DNA of 5,345 nucleotides from an uncultured Oscillospiraceae bacterium (GTDB taxonomy: Bacteria > Bacillota > Clostridia > Oscillospirales > Acutalibacteraceae), in the NCBI GenBank assembly GCA_900550095.1, contig URRG01000190.1, forward strand, positions 1 to 5,345. Reading direction: 5' to 3'. The notes below the pieces were generated by a model. It had not been told where the DNA came from and made no database searches. It was given only the letters and a program-made list of their open reading frames with translations. Shown piece after piece: positions 1 through 5,345 of this stretch; positions within the stretch are counted from its first letter, which is position 1, and every line of letters begins with the position of its first letter. Both the position numbers and the translations under genes were made by a program.

Positions 1-53
1 CCCGAACCTCTTTCGATGCAGAAACGGCTTCGCACCATGTGCGGCGCCGCTCT
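1..53. other. Region downstream of the Dabb gene, no gene seen
   Basis: These 53 bases follow the Dabb stop codon. They contain a 5-bp hairpin (31-35 with 39-43, loop CAT) and a 10-base palindrome GCGGCGCCGC at 41-50. The hairpin lacks a U-tract on the minus strand, so it cannot be called a terminator. No reading frame here is convincing. Confidence 0.5.
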
Positions 54-350
54 TCAATATTCGTAATCCACGCAGGCACGTCCGCAAACAGCCTGATGGA
101 CCCGTTCTTTGACGGCCAGATGAGCCGGATGATTCTGATAAGCCGCTTCCGCTTCCTTCGATGTGAATTCGCACATGAGGCAAATATCGAAATCCCCGCC
201 GTTGTAATTGACTCCAAGTTCAATAGCGGAGAGCCCTTCTACCAGCCCCACCAGGGCTTTGAAACGCCCCCGAAGATCTTCCACCAGCCCCTGCGGATTG
301 TTCCGCTTCGCTTCTTCGTTCAGTTTCCAGAATACGATATGCTTTACCAT
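54..350 (-). CDS. Dabb-family (stress-responsive A/B barrel) small protein
   Basis: This 98-residue protein matches the Dabb (dimeric alpha/beta barrel) family. It opens with MVKHIVFWKL, the family's first strand with its conserved His4. In the middle it has an FDICLMCEF strand (residues about 54-62) and then AYQNHPAHLAV (about 70-80), the typical Y-x-x-HP-x-H helix. It ends with the usual VDYEY strand. Length is normal for a single-domain member. Such proteins form small dimeric barrels; most bacterial members have no assigned reaction, so no substrate is proposed. The ATG start is supported by an AAAGG ribosome binding site at 359-363, 8 bases upstream. The gene lies 56 bases downstream of dinB on the same strand and may be cotranscribed with it. 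The family call is secure and the function is open. Confidence 0.88.
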   Translation of the reverse strand: MVKHIVFWKLNEEAKRNNPQGLVEDLRGRFKALVGLVEGLSAIELGVNYNGGDFDICLMCEFTSKEAEAAYQNHPAHLAVKERVHQAVCGRACVDYEY

Positions 351-399
351 GAGAATTTCCTTTCTGCGCGGTTGCGCCTGTTTTTATATTTTCTGTTTT

Positions 400-425
400 G
401 ACTCCTCTAGTCGGAGTCTGTTTTT
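400..425 (+). terminator. Plus-strand terminator-like hairpin across the dinB stop codon
   Basis: GACTCC (400-405) and GGAGTC (413-418) form a perfect 6-bp stem with a 7-base loop, followed on the plus strand by TGTTTTT. On the minus strand the stem is followed by AAAACAG, so it does not look like a dinB terminator. No plus-strand gene leads into it; it may be chance or may stop antisense transcription into dinB. Confidence 0.3.
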
Positions 426-1666
426 CGGGGAAGGGCATCGATCCCCAGATCGTTATGCAGGATAGCGCCAAAAGTCAAGGAACTTTTTCCATATTTTCCC
501 CGGATAGCATCCAGAGTGCTTTCCAGCTGTTCCTGGCGGATGGGATCCACTGGTTGTTCTTCTTCAAAAAGACTGATCTGCTCGCCGGAAAAATCCTCCG
601 GCACAAGGCCGGAACCGGTGATGGTAAGCATACGGATAGGAGCATCCATCTTCCAGGAGGCGGCGATCAGTTCCATGGAGGCGTCGGCCAGTTCTTTTGC
701 CAAATGAGTGGGAGAAGAGAGTTTTTTCTGCCGTGTGATGGTATGAAAGCTAGGATTTCGTATAGTGACCTGCACTGTGGTACATTTCAGTTTGTGACGG
801 CGCAAACGGGCCGCGACAGAATCTGCCAGCGTGAGAACGCCCAGGCGGATATCCGTTTCCCCGCTCAGGTTCCGCCGGAAGGTCATGCCGTTTCCTACGG
901 ATTTGGTTTCCCGTGGATCATAATAGCACCGGACGGGACTTCTGTCCAGCCCGTTGGCATAATCCCAGAGCTCGCCTCCTATTTTGCCCAGATGGCGCCA
1001 AAGCGTTTCCCGGCTGGAGGCGGCCAAATCGCCGATTGTATGGATCCGCAGCTTCTTCAGCACCTCCCCGGCGCTTTTCCCTACATACAACAGAGAATCC
1101 GCAGGCAGGGGAAAGACGATATCTTTAAAATTTTCCCGGGAAATAACAGTGGTGGCATCCGGTTTTTTATAATCGCTTCCCAGCTTGGCAAAAATTTTGT
1201 TGTAGGATACGCCCACAGAGATGGTGAGCCCTGTTTCCCTCCGCACTGTCTCCCGGAGTTCATCTGCGATCTCCTTCCCGCTTCCAAAGAGCAGTCGGCT
1301 TCCAGTGACATCCAGCCAACTTTCGTCGATACCGAAGGGCTCTACCTGATCGGTATAGCGGAGATAAATTTGATTTACGATTTTAGAATATTTAGCATAT
1401 TCATCGTGGTGCGGTTTTGCCAGGAGCAGGCCGGGGCATTTTTGTTTTGCCTGCCATATGGTTTCGGCCGTTCGGATATCATACCGTTTTGCAAGCTCGT
1501 TTTTTGCCAGTATGATGCCGTGGCGGTTTTCAGGATCTCCGCAGACAGCCATAGGCACATGTTTATATTCCGGATGAAGGAGGCATTCCACAGAAGCGTA
1601 AAAACCGTTGCAGTCGCAGTGAAGGATCGTCCTCCCGGAATACGGCAGACGTTCAGTTTTCTCCAA
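407..1666 (-). CDS. dinB: DNA polymerase IV (Y-family translesion polymerase)
   Basis: This is an error-prone Y-family DNA polymerase that copies past lesions and is recruited by the sliding clamp. Counting from the TTG at 1666 it has 419 residues, normal for the family. The palm motif HCDCNGFYASVE (about 16-27) supplies catalytic Asp18 and steric-gate Tyr23. FGIDESWLDVT (about 111-121) supplies Asp114 and Glu115. SVGVSYNKIFAKLGSDYKKP (about 150-169) is the conserved basic palm segment. A helix-hairpin-helix thumb follows near 195-215, then the little-finger domain. QISLF (363-367) is a typical beta-clamp-binding peptide, followed by a tail with KYGKSSL. TTG is preferred as start because AAAGGAGG sits 7 bases upstream; an in-frame ATG at 1687 with GGAGG 11 bases upstream is the alternative. 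Extending further upstream would overlap the acetyltransferase gene and adds no homologous sequence. Gaps are 64 bases to the upstream gene and 56 to the downstream one. No LexA box was seen upstream. Confidence 0.95.
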   Translation of the reverse strand: MEKTERLPYSGRTILHCDCNGFYASVECLLHPEYKHVPMAVCGDPENRHGIILAKNELAKRYDIRTAETIWQAKQKCPGLLLAKPHHDEYAKYSKIVNQIYLRYTDQVEPFGIDESWLDVTGSRLLFGSGKEIADELRETVRRETGLTISVGVSYNKIFAKLGSDYKKPDATTVISRENFKDIVFPLPADSLLYVGKSAGEVLKKLRIHTIGDLAASSRETLWRHLGKIGGELWDYANGLDRSPVRCYYDPRETKSVGNGMTFRRNLSGETDIRLGVLTLADSVAARLRRHKLKCTTVQVTIRNPSFHTITRQKKLSSPTHLAKELADASMELIAASWKMDAPIRMLTITGSGLVPEDFSGEQISLFEEEQPVDPIRQEQLESTLDAIRGKYGKSSLTFGAILHNDLGIDALPRKTDSD

Positions 1667-1673
1667 AAATATG

Positions 1674-1681
1674 CCTCCTTT
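1674..1681 (-). promoter_or_regulatory. Ribosome binding site that decides the dinB start
   Basis: Read on the minus strand this is AAAGGAGG, a near-perfect Shine-Dalgarno sequence, 7 bases before a TTG codon at 1666-1664. Known Pol IV proteins begin a few residues before the first catalytic strand, which fits this TTG. The site lies inside the reading frame that an upstream ATG (1687) would use, so a start at ATG would translate through it. Confidence 0.75.
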
Positions 1682-1730
1682 CCGCATGGGAATATTCCCC
1701 TCCGCGTTCCGGCGGCGTAACCGGCCCGCT

Positions 1731-2168
1731 TTACAGGGGTTTAGAAAAGCAGATGATACGGTTGGCCTCCTGAAAGCCGTGGCAAAGATGAAACGCAAGG
1801 CTCGCCTCGTTGGTAAGCTCACAGTCGCTGGCAAATTCCGTGCAGCCCTGCTCTCTGGCCCAGTTTTGGCACTGCAGGAGAAGTTTACCGGCAAGCCCCA
1901 TATTTCGAAAGCCTTCCTTTACGAAAATGCCCTCCAGATAACCTACAGGAGAGCTTTCCGTTCCCTCTACGTAATCATGCCGCAGCTGGCATTGGGAAAA
2001 TCCAATGGGTTCGTCTTCTTCGAAGGCCAAAAAGAAAGCGGATTCCTTATTTCGAAGGATTTTTCCCATCTCTTCCTTTAAGTCCTCCAGCGTATGGCCG
2101 GGCCAGAGCAGAAGCGCAAGTTCCGCCAGCGTACGTTCATCTTTTGGTTCTGCTTTCCGCAGGATCAT
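1731..2168 (-). CDS. GNAT acetyltransferase, AAC(6')-I aminoglycoside acetyltransferase-like
   Basis: A 145-residue single-domain GNAT enzyme that should transfer acetyl from acetyl-CoA to an amine. It follows the chromosomal AAC(6')-I pattern (Salmonella AAC(6')-Iaa/Iy type) over its length: LWPGHT at 21-26, RHDYVEGTESSPV at 63-75, YLEGIFV at 77-83, the acetyl-CoA pyrophosphate loop FRNMGLAGKLL at 87-97, EFASD at 111-115, His127, and GFQEANRIICFSK at 131-143. In that family these enzymes acetylate the 6'-amino group of aminoglycosides such as tobramycin and kanamycin. Family resemblance does not prove resistance, and the natural substrate may be another amine. The ATG start is backed by TTAGGAGG 8 bases upstream. 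The gene lies 75 bases after the flavin-type gene and 64 before dinB, on the same strand. Its length is normal and it looks intact. GNAT membership is certain; the AAC(6') assignment is likely. Confidence 0.85.
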   Translation of the reverse strand: MILRKAEPKDERTLAELALLLWPGHTLEDLKEEMGKILRNKESAFFLAFEEDEPIGFSQCQLRHDYVEGTESSPVGYLEGIFVKEGFRNMGLAGKLLLQCQNWAREQGCTEFASDCELTNEASLAFHLCHGFQEANRIICFSKPL

Positions 2169-2243
2169 ATGCGATACCTCCTAACGGTCATGGCATTTGA
2201 CGGAGAACACCGGATACCGGTATATTTGTGTGTCCTGGCCGTT

Positions 2244-2669
2244 TCAGAAATTGATGTCATATCTGGTTCCCTTTGAGAAGAGGATTCCCTCTGTCAGGCG
2301 GATACGCAGAATACAGGTATGAGGGTCGCTGTAATCGTTGTGGCCGTTGTCATACCATGCGGCGAAAACGGTTTTCAGCTTTTCTGCCGTCTGCAGATTT
2401 TTTTCGCTGTAGATATAGCCGAGATTTTCCCCAATTCCGTGGGCTGTGAACCATTCGCCGGAGAGAGCCACGAGCGGATTCTTTTCGATCTGCCTCATTT
2501 TATTGGAAAGCTCATAGGTGATCACATAGAACGCGCCGTCCTCATAATATCCGTTTACAGTGCGCACGTAAGGGACCTGATCCGTGCATGTGGCAAGGGA
2601 AAGGAGAGTATCCCTTCCGAAACGTTCTGCCATGAGAGCGCGTGTCACTGCTGTCAGCTGTTTACCCAT
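2244..2669 (-). CDS. Pyridoxamine 5'-phosphate oxidase-like FMN-binding protein
   Basis: This 141-residue protein belongs to the pyridoxamine 5'-phosphate oxidase-like split-barrel superfamily, close to the group annotated as general stress protein 26 (COG3871-like). The first half has alternating strands LLSLATC, VPYVRTVNGYYE and AFYVITYE (about 22-53). SNKMRQIEKNPLVALS (about 55-70) is the usual helix-strand segment near the flavin phosphate site. The second half has GEWFTAHGIGENLGYI (71-86), AAWYDNGHNDYSDPHTCILRI (about 103-123) and a closing FSKGTRYDINF. Members bind FMN or F420 and act as small oxidoreductases or flavin carriers; this one is too short and divergent to be a true PdxH. The ATG start has GGAGG 7 bases upstream (2677-2681). 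It is the first gene after the promoter at 2761-2789. The fold call is secure; the substrate is unknown. Confidence 0.85.
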   Translation of the reverse strand: MGKQLTAVTRALMAERFGRDTLLSLATCTDQVPYVRTVNGYYEDGAFYVITYELSNKMRQIEKNPLVALSGEWFTAHGIGENLGYIYSEKNLQTAEKLKTVFAAWYDNGHNDYSDPHTCILRIRLTEGILFSKGTRYDINF

Positions 2670-2684
2670 GCTGGTTCCTCCCTG

Positions 2685-2700
2685 GAGGCCTTAGAGCCTC
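2685..2700 (-). other. Small leader hairpin next to the ribosome binding site
   Basis: On the minus strand GAGGC (2700-2696) can pair with GCCTC (2689-2685) around a 6-base loop. The same CCTCC (2688-2684) can instead pair with the GGAGG Shine-Dalgarno at 2681-2677. The two pairings exclude each other, so this could modulate translation of the flavin-type gene. The stems are only 4-5 bp and may be chance. Confidence 0.3.
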
Positions 2701-2749
2701 TGTTCAGCAGAATCCCCGCGCGGAACGATTGAAAAGCAGGAAATTCTGC

Positions 2750-2767
2750 GTATACAAAATAGTATAC
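2750..2767. promoter_or_regulatory. Perfect inverted repeat over the -10 element, candidate operator
   Basis: GTATAC and GTATAC are separated by 6 AT-rich bases, giving an 18-base perfect dyad. It covers the -10 box at 2761-2766 and the expected transcription start just beyond it. That position and spacing are typical of a repressor operator, for example of GntR, TetR or MarR type. No regulator gene is in the window, so the binding protein is unknown. Confidence 0.5.
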
Positions 2768-2789
2768 CGGTTTCTGTGATCTCTGTAAA
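2761..2789 (-). promoter_or_regulatory. Sigma-A promoter for the flavin-type gene and perhaps the operon
   Basis: On the minus strand TTTACA (2789-2784) is followed after exactly 17 bases by TATACT (2766-2761). Each element differs from the TTGACA/TATAAT consensus at one position, and the spacing is ideal. Transcription should begin near 2755, leaving a leader of about 85 bases before the ATG at 2669. It lies just downstream of the clpB terminator, as expected for the start of a new transcription unit. Confidence 0.8.
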
Positions 2790-2830
2790 GAGTTTGTGAG
2801 AGCGGTTCACCTGTTCCGGCCTGAATGACA

Positions 2831-2876
2831 TACAAGAAAGCCAGCGGATATACAGAAGTGCATATCCGCCGGCTTT
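2831..2876 (-). terminator. Intrinsic terminator of the clpB transcript
   Basis: The arms at 2837-2851 and 2862-2876 form a 15-bp stem with a 10-base loop. The single non-Watson-Crick position is a G-U wobble in minus-strand RNA but an A-C mismatch in plus-strand RNA, which favours the minus orientation. On the minus strand the stem runs into TTTCTTGT, a modest U-tract. It starts 24 bases after the clpB stop codon, the usual place for its terminator. Confidence 0.8.
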
Positions 2877-2899
2877 AGCTCGAACCGTTGGGGGAAGGC

Positions 2900-5345
2900 T
2901 CATGCATGCAGAGACTTCCCGGTTCCGGCGATACGGATCGTCAAATGGTTGTCCTCGCAGTCTGCAAGAAGATGAGAACGGGGAGCCGGATCCTTCTCAA
3001 TGATGAGACGGGCCACTTGGGTCTCTACATTGCTTTGGAGGAACCTCTTCAGAGGACGGGCGCCGTATACGGGGTCAAAGCCGTTTTCTACCACCCAGTT
3101 TTTAGCGCTGTCGGTGAGAGAGATAGTCAGTTGTTTGTCCTCCAGCCGGTTTTCCAGATCCTTCAGAAGCAGATCCAGAATTTTGTAGATTTCATTTTTT
3201 TGCAGAGGTTTATAAAAGACGATTTCATCCAGACGGTTTAAGAACTCTGGTCGGAACTGCTGCCGGAGCAGAGCGTTTACCTCTGAACGGGCCTCCTCGC
3301 TGATCTCGCCCTTATCGTTGATTCCTTCCAGGATATACTGAGAGCCAAGATTGGAGGTCATGATGATGATGGTATTTTTGAAATCCACCGTCCTGCCCTG
3401 GGAATCGGTGATGCGGCCGTCATCCAGAACCTGCAGAAGCACATTGAATACATCCGGATGGGCCTTCTCTACCTCGTCGAAAAGCACTACGCTGTAGGGG
3501 TGGCGGCGGACGGCTTCTGTCAGCTGGCCGCCCTCCTCATAGCCCACATATCCGGGAGGCGCTCCGATCAGGCGGGATACGGAGAATTTCTCCATATATT
3601 CCGTCATATCGATACGCACCATGTTTTTTTCGTCGTCGAAGAGGGCTTGCGCAAGGGCTTTTGCGAGTTCTGTTTTGCCCACGCCCGTGGGCCCCAGGAA
3701 CATAAAGGAGCCGATAGGCCTTTCCGGATCCTGAATGCCTGCCCGGGAACGGAGGATAGCGTCCGTAACCTTTTGGACGGCCTCATCCTGGCCGATTACC
3801 CGCTCGTGTAAGGTTCCGTCCAGCCGGAGAAGCTTATCCCGCTCGCCTTCCATCAGGCGGCTTACAGGGATCCCCGTCCAGCGGCCTATGATCCGCGCGA
3901 TCTCTTCGTCGGTGACCCGGTCACGGAGCAGGGTACCTTTCTGCTGGCCTTCTTCGGCGATTTTTTCCTCCTCCTGCAGCTCCTTTGTCAGAGCGGGCAG
4001 TTTGCCGTATTTCAGTTCCGCGGCCTTGTTCAGATCGTAGCTTCGCTCTGCCTTTTCTATGTCGGCGTTGGTTTGCTCGATTTGGCTGCGGAGATTCTGT
4101 ACCTTCTCTATGGCGTTTTTCTCATTTTCCCACTGCGCCTTCATCTCTTTGAATTTGGCCCGCAGATCCGCCAGTTCTTTCTGCAGCTCTTCCAGATGCT
4201 CCTTGGAAATTTGATCGCTTTCTTTTTTCAGGGCGGCTTCTTCGATTTCATACTGCATGATCTTTCTGGAGATTTCATCCAGTTCCGTGGGCATGGAGTC
4301 GATCTCCGTGCGCACCATGGCGCAGGCCTCGTCCACCAGATCGATTGCCTTATCCGGCAGGAAGCGGTCGGAAATGTAACGGTCACTGAGAGCGGCGGCG
4401 GCGATCAGAGCCTGGTCCTGGATTTTGACTCCATGGAAAACTTCATACCGTTCCTTCAGGCCTCTTAGGATGGAGATAGTGTCGGCAACGGTGGGCTCTT
4501 CCACCATAACAGGCTGGAAACGTCTTTCCAGAGCAGGATCCTTTTCAATGTACTGGTGATATTCGTTCAGGGTTGTGGCGCCGATGCAGTGGAGTTCTCC
4601 TCTTGCGAGCATGGGCTTTAGGAGATTGCCGGCGTCCATGCTGCCTTCCGTCTTCCCGGCGCCCACGATGGTGTGGAGCTCGTCGATGAAGAGGATCACA
4701 TTGCCGGACTTCCTGACCTCCTCCAGCAGCTTCTTAATCCGCTCCTCAAACTCGCCCCGGTACTTGGTGCCCGCCACCATGCCGCTGAGGTCCAGGGACA
4801 AAAGGCGCTTGTCCAGCATCTCGTCGGGTACGTCGCCCATAACGATCTTCCGGGCCAGACCCTCAGCGATGGCGGTTTTGCCCACACCGGGCTCACCGAT
4901 CAGGCAGGGGTTGTTCTTCTGGCGGCGGTTCAGGATCTGAATGACTCGCTCGATCTCCTCCGCACGGCCGATCACCGGGTCCAGCTTGCCCTCCTTGGCC
5001 TTGCGGTTCAGGGAGATGCAGTAGCCCTCCAAAAATTTACGTTTTCCGTTGGGCTTCCCCTCTTTTTTCTCCCGGCGGCTGCCGTCCTCCGCAGGCGTCT
5101 CCTCCTTGGGAGCAGGCTCGCCGCCGTTGTTGAACAGGCGGTTCAGAAACGGGAAGGTAGCGGTCTTGCCGGCTTCCTCGTCATCTTCTCCGCCGGGCAG
5201 ATCCTCCACATTCTCGATGGAGTCCATCGCCTGCATCATTTCATTATTCAAATTATCCAAGTCTTCATCCGTGATGCCCATGCGCTGCATCATTTCGTTC
5301 ACCTGCGGCAGTCCCAGGCTCTTGGCGCACTTCAGGCACAGACCC
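2900..5345 (-). CDS. clpB: ClpB-class AAA+ disaggregase with N-terminal zinc knuckle (5' end cut off)
   Basis: A Hsp100 unfoldase that threads aggregated protein through a hexameric pore using ATP. The frame stays open to the window edge; 814 residues are visible and the true start lies outside. The first codons give LCLKCAKSLGLPQ with a CxxC pair (codons 5338-5336 and 5329-5327). An acidic, low-complexity linker follows, with no Clp_N repeat domain. Counting from the GTG at 5302: Walker A1 GEPGVGKT 136-143, pore Tyr181, Walker B1 ILFIDE 203-208, Arg pair 260-261. A long ClpB-type coiled-coil M-domain spans about 330-460. Walker A2 GPTGVGKT 537-544, pore loop GYVG 584-587, Walker B2 VVLFDE 605-610, sensor Asn651, Arg690, and sensor-2 GARPLKR 747-753. 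There is no IGF/LGF-type ClpP loop after MTSNLGS, so it is probably a chaperone rather than a protease subunit. GTG5302 is unlikely to be the start because the zinc knuckle precedes it. Some databases call clostridial relatives ClpC or ClpA. Confidence 0.93.
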   Translation of the reverse strand, partial: GLCLKCAKSLGLPQVNEMMQRMGITDEDLDNLNNEMMQAMDSIENVEDLPGGEDDEEAGKTATFPFLNRLFNNGGEPAPKEETPAEDGSRREKKEGKPNGKRKFLEGYCISLNRKAKEGKLDPVIGRAEEIERVIQILNRRQKNNPCLIGEPGVGKTAIAEGLARKIVMGDVPDEMLDKRLLSLDLSGMVAGTKYRGEFEERIKKLLEEVRKSGNVILFIDELHTIVGAGKTEGSMDAGNLLKPMLARGELHCIGATTLNEYHQYIEKDPALERRFQPVMVEEPTVADTISILRGLKERYEVFHGVKIQDQALIAAAALSDRYISDRFLPDKAIDLVDEACAMVRTEIDSMPTELDEISRKIMQYEIEEAALKKESDQISKEHLEELQKELADLRAKFKEMKAQWENEKNAIEKVQNLRSQIEQTNADIEKAERSYDLNKAAELKYGKLPALTKELQEEEKIAEEGQQKGTLLRDRVTDEEIARIIGRWTGIPVSRLMEGERDKLLRLDGTLHERVIGQDEAVQKVTDAILRSRAGIQDPERPIGSFMFLGPTGVGKTELAKALAQALFDDEKNMVRIDMTEYMEKFSVSRLIGAPPGYVGYEEGGQLTEAVRRHPYSVVLFDEVEKAHPDVFNVLLQVLDDGRITDSQGRTVDFKNTIIIMTSNLGSQYILEGINDKGEISEEARSEVNALLRQQFRPEFLNRLDEIVFYKPLQKNEIYKILDLLLKDLENRLEDKQLTISLTDSAKNWVVENGFDPVYGARPLKRFLQSNVETQVARLIIEKDPAPRSHLLADCEDNHLTIRIAGTGKSLHA

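Noticed and set aside
31..50. Terminator after the Dabb gene
   Set aside because: The 5-bp hairpin with a 3-base loop and the adjacent GC palindrome are not followed by a U-tract on the minus strand.
398..1720. A 440-codon open frame on the plus strand
   Set aside because: It lies antisense to dinB and has no recognisable motif or convincing ribosome binding site. The opposite strand has a complete Pol IV with all its catalytic residues, so this frame is a by-product of codon use.
1664..1800. LexA (SOS) box upstream of dinB
   Set aside because: No CGAAC-N4-GTTCG-type sequence was found on reading; the GGGAATATTCCC palindrome does not fit that consensus.
1667..1894. Longer N-terminus for dinB starting at 1894
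   Set aside because: The extra 76 codons overlap the acetyltransferase coding region, show no polymerase homology, and contain better start sites with ribosome binding sites at 1687 and 1666.
2183..2243. Separate promoter or hairpin between the flavin-type gene and the acetyltransferase
   Set aside because: A 10-base palindrome ATACCGGTAT (2214-2223) and a weak long-range pairing are present, but no -35/-10 pair of good quality and no terminator with a U-tract can be supported.
5300..5302. GTG as the start codon of the Clp protein
   Set aside because: The frame stays open to the window edge and encodes a conserved-looking CxxC segment just upstream. No strong ribosome binding site precedes this GTG, so it is read as an internal valine.

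Overview
The window looks like a chromosomal segment of a mid-GC Firmicute, most likely a clostridial gut-type bacterium such as a member of the Lachnospiraceae. The basis is strong AGGAGG-type ribosome binding sites, a consensus sigma-A promoter, a TTG start with a perfect Shine-Dalgarno, and the protein types: a zinc-finger Clp ATPase and a DinB with the HCDCNGFYASVE active-site variant. This placement is inferred from remembered family patterns, not from a database search.

All five supported genes lie on the minus strand, so transcription runs from high to low coordinates. (1) 5345-2900: a ClpB-class double AAA+ disaggregase, cut at its 5' end by the window edge. Its visible N-terminus carries a CxxC zinc knuckle instead of the usual ClpB N-domain. 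(2) 2899-2670: a spacer holding a strong hairpin terminator for clpB, then a near-consensus promoter with a perfect inverted repeat over its -10 element. (3) 2669-2244: a pyridoxamine 5'-phosphate oxidase-like, flavin-binding split-barrel protein. (4) 2168-1731: a GNAT acetyltransferase with the signature of chromosomal AAC(6')-I aminoglycoside acetyltransferases. (5) 1666-407: DNA polymerase IV (dinB), probably starting at TTG. (6) 350-54: a small Dabb-family stress-responsive A/B-barrel protein. The last 53 bases (53-1) hold no recognisable gene.

Genes 3 to 6 share a strand, have gaps of about 55-75 bases and show no obvious minus-strand terminator between them. They may be one transcription unit driven by the promoter at 2761-2789. 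The shared theme would be stress: a flavin-type general stress protein, a small-molecule or antibiotic acetyltransferase, a translesion polymerase and a Dabb protein, beside a protein disaggregase. That grouping is an inference. No mobile element, CRISPR array, tRNA or rRNA was seen. Most of the window is ordinary core genome; the less ordinary points are the zinc-finger N-terminus of the Clp protein, the AAC(6')-like enzyme and the promoter/operator arrangement.
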